Source: Parietaria judaica (lineage: Eukaryota > Streptophyta > Magnoliopsida > Rosales > Urticaceae). Taken from it: a stretch of DNA of 64,000 bases. Positions 59,707-64,000 of the stretch are shown here, one piece after another (positions within the stretch are counted from its first letter, which is position 1; each line of letters begins with the position of its first letter). The stretch lies in assembly GCA_954871525.1 (NCBI GenBank), contig OX940869.1:15679001-15743000 (forward strand), written 5' to 3'. The notes under the pieces are model-generated. The model was not told the origin of the DNA and did no database searches. It saw only the letters and a list, made by a program, of their open reading frames with translations. Position numbers and translations under genes: made by a program.

Positions 59707-59714
59707 GTTCTTAT

Positions 59715-60125
59715 TAAGCATTTGAAATTACATTAGTCTCTAATAGGCCTTGAATTTTTATTTTTGTCCATATTTAGCCTCTAAATTTGTATTTAGTTCT
59801 TATTTAGCTTTTAAAGTTTTATCTGTCTTTATTTAGCTCAATAAAAATAAAAGAAAAATTTAAAGGACTTTCGGAATTAATTGCCTCTATAACTTTACAA
59901 ATAATATTTAAACTAGACTCTTTATTTTTACTGTACAGAACCAATTGTTTTTTTTTTTTTTGTTTTTTTTTTTTTTAAATTGGCTATTAACCATCTATCA
60001 ACTCATTCAAGCCAAAATTCAAGGAAAATAAGCGATGTTAAAGCAAAACACTTAAGACCACAAACGGTTTTGAGTTTTAACATTATCTTACTTACAATGG
60101 AATCCGTCAAAACGACCCCCACGAT
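59715..60125. other. AT-rich intergenic DNA
   Basis: Long T-runs near 59949-59978. No gene recognised. Ends at the promoter of the small stress-protein gene. Confidence 0.5.
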
Positions 60126-60135
60126 GACACGTGTC
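60126..60135 (+). promoter_or_regulatory. ABRE/G-box (distal)
   Basis: GACACGTGTC, a palindromic G-box with the ACGTGTC core bound by ABA-responsive bZIP factors, about 165 bp upstream of the ATG of the KIN/COR-type gene. Confidence 0.7.
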
Positions 60136-60181
60136 ATTCTGAGACAGAGCTTGTCATAATAAAATCATGATCTTGTGGCTC

Positions 60182-60189
60182 CACGTGTC
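60182..60189 (+). promoter_or_regulatory. ABRE/G-box (proximal)
   Basis: CACGTGTC, 24 bp before the TATA box. Two ABREs in close tandem are the usual minimum for ABA response in plant promoters, so drought/ABA induction is a reasonable prediction. Confidence 0.72.
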
Positions 60190-60212
60190 GGCTTTAGGTT
60201 GGGTTCGAAGCC

Positions 60213-60219
60213 TATAAAA
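60213..60219 (+). promoter_or_regulatory. TATA box of the KIN/COR-type gene
   Basis: TATAAAA, 84 bp upstream of the ATG at 60297, with the two ABREs just upstream. Confidence 0.75.
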
Positions 60220-60296
60220 GCCTCCAGTTCCTAGATATCCAAATCAGCAAAATCATCATTTGCTTAGACACCAAACAAACAAAGTAATCACAGAAA

Positions 60297-61096
60297 ATGG
60301 AGAGCGCCAAGGAGATGAGCCACCACGCCGGAGAGGCCAAGGGCCAAGCTCAGGTGGGTTCACTTTTATTTTATTTTATATAATATATTTTTAAAGAAAT
60401 TTGCGGCATAACGGCCTTAAAGAAGTAGTATGTTGAACTCACCCTTAATACTCATTACGAAGATCTGCGTGTTTCATTTGTTCTTAATATTTCCAATCTT
60501 TTCGTGGTAGATAAAAAGGAATATGACGTCACGATCTGCATGTCTCGTTTGTTGCTGTTATTTCTAATCTTTTCGTGGCAGTTATAATTAATACGATATC
60601 CCGATTTGTGTGTATCATAGGCTCCCCGTTATTGTAATTTTTTTCGTGGCATATAAAAGGAATATGTATATGCCGACTTAAAATTTAAACTTTCAATACT
60701 AATGTTGTAAATTTCCTATAAATAATTATAACAAAGAGGTATTTGGAATATATTTTTTATTTATACATAATTACAACAAATAATATGAGTTATAACACAG
60801 TTTGTTTAATTAGTATTTGGATTAATATATAGTTTGGTTATTTGTATGTGATATTCAGGAGAAGACTAGCACTATCATGGACCATGCAAGCAACACTGTC
60901 CAATCTGCCAAGGAGTCAATTCAAGAGGTCTGCTTTAATATTATATATATATATATATGAACTAACTTGTAATCTCTTAATTTTGCTAAGTATGTAATTA
61001 ATATTTTTGATAATTTTCTAGGTCGGGACTCAGGCCAGTGCCAAGGCTCAGGGAGCCGTTGAGGCTGCGAAGAACGCAACCGGCATGAACAAATAA
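60297..61096 (+). CDS. Small KIN/COR6.6-type stress protein, 66 aa (three exons)
   Basis: Exons 60297-60353, 60859-60927 and 61022-61096 (TAA), GT-AG introns, all phase 0. The protein starts MESAKEMSHHAGEAKGQAQE and ends with GAVEAAKNATGMNK. It is small, hydrophilic and rich in Ala, Lys, Gln and Ser, has no Cys, Trp, Tyr or Phe, and ends in the TG(L/M)NK motif typical of the Arabidopsis KIN1/KIN2 (COR6.6) family of cold-, drought- and ABA-induced proteins, related to small LEA proteins. They are thought to be disordered protectants in the cytosol; exact function is not settled. The gene is too short and split to appear as a long ORF. The two ABREs and TATA box upstream support ABA-responsive expression. 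Confidence 0.88.
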
Positions 61097-62137
61097 AAGC
61101 TTGAATTTCCGAGGAGATGTTTGAAATAAAAAATGGAAGCTTTTCTTTCAGGGCTTTTCTTTGTCCTTGACTTGTTTGCTTCTTATTAGTTTTTTTTTTT
61201 TGGTTGTTCTCATTCGACTAAGAACAAGAGTTCTTTGTGTTGGAGTTTTGAATTATGATAATAGCTTCTTTGTAATAAACATGTCCTCGATTGCAAATAA
61301 ATAGTCTCTTACTGATATTCTAAATTTATTTTGTAATAAATTTCATGTGTTGTTCTTGTTACTAAAATATACCATTCCAATCCCGCCATATATATATATT
61401 TAAACTCGTGATTTAAAAACGTAAACATAAAAAGCTCTCTTATTGAAAACAAAACACTTCTAAACCCTAATGCAAGAAAGACATATTCAGTGGTTGAATA
61501 TTTGAATTTATACTTTTTAGACGTAGAATTCGAATATTTTAAATTAAAACACAGGAAAAGTTTTTCAGAACTGACTCATAATATACACGACCATCACCGC
61601 AAATATTCATAATTGATTTAATTTTGGTAGTTTTGATGTTATTTCATCTAAATGAACACAAATTTTATGAATAATCGACTATAAACTCATACAAATTGAT
61701 GAAAAACATCTCATACTTTCATAAATGATCTAAAAACCGAAAGTACGTTGAAATGAGCTTCTAAAAGCTCGTCGCTTCTCCGAGAATTTTTTTCCTTTTT
61801 AGTCAAAATTCATCGTTTTAGACTTCCAAAACGACGCTGTCTCGGCTTATTCTCGTTCACCGGCATTGACTATCGATTTCATGTAAAACATTTTTGGACC
61901 TTGAGTTCTGCTTTCTGTTTATTCCTTGTGATGATGATGTAAACCACATTTAACTGATAGTTTCAATTCTGTAAGTGTCGTATAGATTCTCCAGTTATTG
62001 TCGTTTCCTATTTGACGTCGTTCTTGACACCCATTTTTCCTTGTCGTTTCTGTTCGTCACTCGAAACAAAACCCAGACCATTCCTAAAGCCCTAGTCAGA
62101 CTCTCTCTCTCTCTCTCTGCACAGCGAGATCGAAGCT
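61097..62137. other. Intergenic region before the second PPR gene
   Basis: 3' untranslated region of the stress-protein gene first, with aataaa-type signals (for example near 61275 and 61298). AT-rich DNA follows, then the 5' leader of the PPR gene with a short (TC)n run at 62100-62118. Confidence 0.6.
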
Positions 62138-64000
62138 ATGACGAGACTCTCATGGCGTCTTCTTCAGTTTCGACCTCGCGTTGCTCAACGCACTCTCATG
62201 CCCGTACACCATTCCCACTCGGAGCTACCTAACATCGGCTCGCTCCGATCTCTCACTTCGCTCCTTCACGGTAACCTATCTCCTTCGCTACCAGTATTCT
62301 CTCCTCGTTTCTCCGATTCCATAAACCCTAGGAACCAGGCAATCCGTAGATTCTCGTCCGAATCAGAGCTTGAAACCGAAGATTCCGATCACTTGGTTGT
62401 TATAGAAGCTTTTGCGGAACCGAGGAGTTCGGAGGAGATTAGGGAGGCTTTGGAGGCTAAGAATGTGGTGATTAGCCATGAATGGATCTTGAGTGTCTTG
62501 GAAAGGCTCGAATCTTCGCCCGACGTCGCGAGGAAGTTCTTCGATTGGGTTTCGGAGAGAGAGGAGAAGAGGCTGAGCTCGAAGTCGTACAATTTGATGC
62601 TGAGGATTCTGGGGGCGAATGGGAATGTGAGCGAGTTTTGGGATTTGTTTGAGGTGATGAAGGCAAAAGGGTATGGCATTTCGAAGGGCGTGAGAGATGG
62701 AGTTCTGGAGAAGATGAAGAAAGAAGGGACGATCGGTGATGTTAAGAAGTTGAAGCGCGTTTATAATTCGGGTTCGATTGATAATTCGGAAGAGAAGATC
62801 TCATCGAAGGTTTCTAGGATCGTTAGGAATGATGTTTGGAGTGATGATGTCGAGAAGCAGCTGCGTGATCATGGCGTAACGTTTTCGAGTGATATGGTTG
62901 AATCGGTGCTTGAGAGTCTGGGGACGGAGCCGATAAAAGCTCTCCTCTTTTTTCGGTGGCTGGAAGAGTCCGGTATGTTCAAGCATGACGGAAAGACTTA
63001 TAACGCCGCGACGAAGGTTCTTGGAAGGGAAGATTGCTCTGATAGTTTCTGGAAAGTGGTTGATGAGATGAAGAGTTCCGAGATGGAATTCGATGCTTGG
63101 ACTTTTTCTGTGCTCCTAGGGCGGTTTTGCAAAAGAAGAATGATCGAAGATGCGGTAAACTTGTATGAGTTTGCAATGAAGGGTCCCAAAAACAAACCTT
63201 CGACTGATTGTTGTGGGGTTTTTCTGCTGAAGAAAATAGCGGTGGCTAAGAATTTTTCTATCGATCTGTTTTCCCGTGTTTTGAAGACTTTCATCGGCAA
63301 TGGAATCTTGTTGACGGATTCTACGCTTGAAGCTGTTGTAAAGTCTTTAAGAAGCGTTAATAAGATTGAAGTAAGCCCGAAGGTCTTGAAGGCAATGGAG
63401 GAATGTGGATACGTTGCTAGTGCCAACATGAAGAGTAAACTTGTATTTGTTCTCTCAACGTGCAAGAAAAAGAAAGAAGCCGTCAAGCTCGTAAAAACCT
63501 TTGAAGCATCCAGTAAACCCCGGGATTGGAGCACGAGAAAGTCCCTTATACAGGGACTCTGTTTGGTGGGAGACCTCGAAAAGGCTTCAGATTGTCTCCA
63601 ATATATGGTCAAGAGGGAGGGCATTGCCGATGCTGATTATCCTCTAGATTCGATAGTGGTCGGATATTGCAAAAGGAACAAGGCGAACGAAGCGTACAAG
63701 CTGCTTCACGAGTTGGTTACCGAGAAACAAGTGAAACCATGGCATACCACGTACCAAGTGTTGATAACCAGTTTACTCGCACAGCGCGGTTTCAGCGATG
63801 CTTTGTATCTTCAGGGGTTGATGAAAAGCCAGGACTTCCCACCTTTTGTTGACCCGTTCGTCGAATACGTCTCAAAGTCGGGAACAGGAGACGAAGCTAT
63901 TGCTTTCCTCAACGCTACCTCCAAAAGGATTGCATCGACCTCATTGTTTCTCCGAGTTTTCGAAGCCTACTTCAAGGTTGGAAGGCAGAACGAAGCCCAA
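62138..64000 (+). CDS. Pentatricopeptide repeat protein, mitochondrial (3' end outside window)
   Basis: Open from the ATG at 62138 to the right edge, 621 codons with no stop. The N-terminus (MTRLSWRLLQFRPRVAQRTLM) is Arg-rich and lacks acidic residues for the first 26 positions, a mitochondrial presequence pattern. Then come about 90 loosely conserved residues (a region like SEEIREALEAKNVVISHEWILSV occurs in related proteins) and scattered, degenerate PPR motifs (KSYNLMLRILGANG, KTYNAATKVLGRED, WTFSVLLGRFCKRR, STRKSLIQGLCLVG, TTYQVLITSLLAQRG). Units are less regular than in the PPR gene at 56543 and the two are not close duplicates. It resembles the Arabidopsis At3g02490/At5g15980 type from memory; that match is tentative. 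Role: presumed RNA binding in mitochondria. Confidence 0.88.
   Translation, partial: MTRLSWRLLQFRPRVAQRTLMPVHHSHSELPNIGSLRSLTSLLHGNLSPSLPVFSPRFSDSINPRNQAIRRFSSESELETEDSDHLVVIEAFAEPRSSEEIREALEAKNVVISHEWILSVLERLESSPDVARKFFDWVSEREEKRLSSKSYNLMLRILGANGNVSEFWDLFEVMKAKGYGISKGVRDGVLEKMKKEGTIGDVKKLKRVYNSGSIDNSEEKISSKVSRIVRNDVWSDDVEKQLRDHGVTFSSDMVESVLESLGTEPIKALLFFRWLEESGMFKHDGKTYNAATKVLGREDCSDSFWKVVDEMKSSEMEFDAWTFSVLLGRFCKRRMIEDAVNLYEFAMKGPKNKPSTDCCGVFLLKKIAVAKNFSIDLFSRVLKTFIGNGILLTDSTLEAVVKSLRSVNKIEVSPKVLKAMEECGYVASANMKSKLVFVLSTCKKKKEAVKLVKTFEASSKPRDWSTRKSLIQGLCLVGDLEKASDCLQYMVKREGIADADYPLDSIVVGYCKRNKANEAYKLLHELVTEKQVKPWHTTYQVLITSLLAQRGFSDALYLQGLMKSQDFPPFVDPFVEYVSKSGTGDEAIAFLNATSKRIASTSLFLRVFEAYFKVGRQNEAQ

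Noticed and set aside
56543..64000. Two PPR genes considered as a restorer-of-fertility-like cluster
   Set aside because: The two proteins differ strongly in repeat pattern and length, and a stress-protein gene lies between them. No sign of recent tandem duplication.
39843..64000. ProDH, TBC, PPR and KIN-type genes considered as a functional cluster
   Set aside because: No shared pathway or promoter architecture. They are spaced like ordinary plant genes.

Overview
This is a transposon-rich stretch of nuclear DNA from a flowering plant. GT-AG introns, plant-type pentatricopeptide-repeat (PPR) genes, a plant proline dehydrogenase and layers of plant LTR retrotransposons all point that way. 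I cannot name the species. No rRNA, tRNA, CRISPR or prokaryotic feature was seen.

Layout. (1) 1-9315 is a nearly complete, very young Ty3/gypsy chromovirus-type element: 5' LTR cut by the window edge, intact 1499-codon gag-pol, complete 3' LTR. It landed inside the reverse transcriptase of an older, broken gypsy element on the minus strand (9316-11034). (2) 11035-13644 is AT-rich DNA with microsatellites and a possible LTR remnant. (3) 13645-27762 is the 3' part of a second gypsy family (probably Tat-like): an antisense spliced Transposase_28-type gene followed by the element's 3' LTR. That gene is split by a 10.7-kb Ty1/copia element (14883-25623, target duplication CTAAC). (4) 27763-35249 is accessory DNA with an unrecognised 191-aa ORF and a solo copia LTR (30338-34456) that itself received a second, inverted solo LTR (30691-32587). 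(5) 35250-39420 is a broken Ale-like copia element with 176-178-bp LTRs.

(6) 39843-48147 is a four-exon mitochondrial proline dehydrogenase gene. Its second intron holds a 5.3-kb hAT transposon (perfect 8-bp target duplication ATTGGAAG) and a LINE scrap. (7) 48338-51867 holds a fold-back element, a tandem repeat, a solo LTR (duplication GTGGG) and two hAT-type MITEs. (8) From 52594 the window becomes gene-rich: an eight-exon TBC/RabGAP gene, an intronless PPR gene, a nested pair of MITEs, a three-exon 66-aa KIN/COR-type stress protein gene with two ABRE boxes, and a second PPR gene running off the right edge.

The four host gene types act in mitochondrial proline catabolism, vesicle traffic, organelle RNA processing and stress protection. 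They are ordinary neighbours, not a pathway cluster. The main information in the window is the insertion history, which target-site duplications let one read at base resolution. I found no convincing new multi-gene system.
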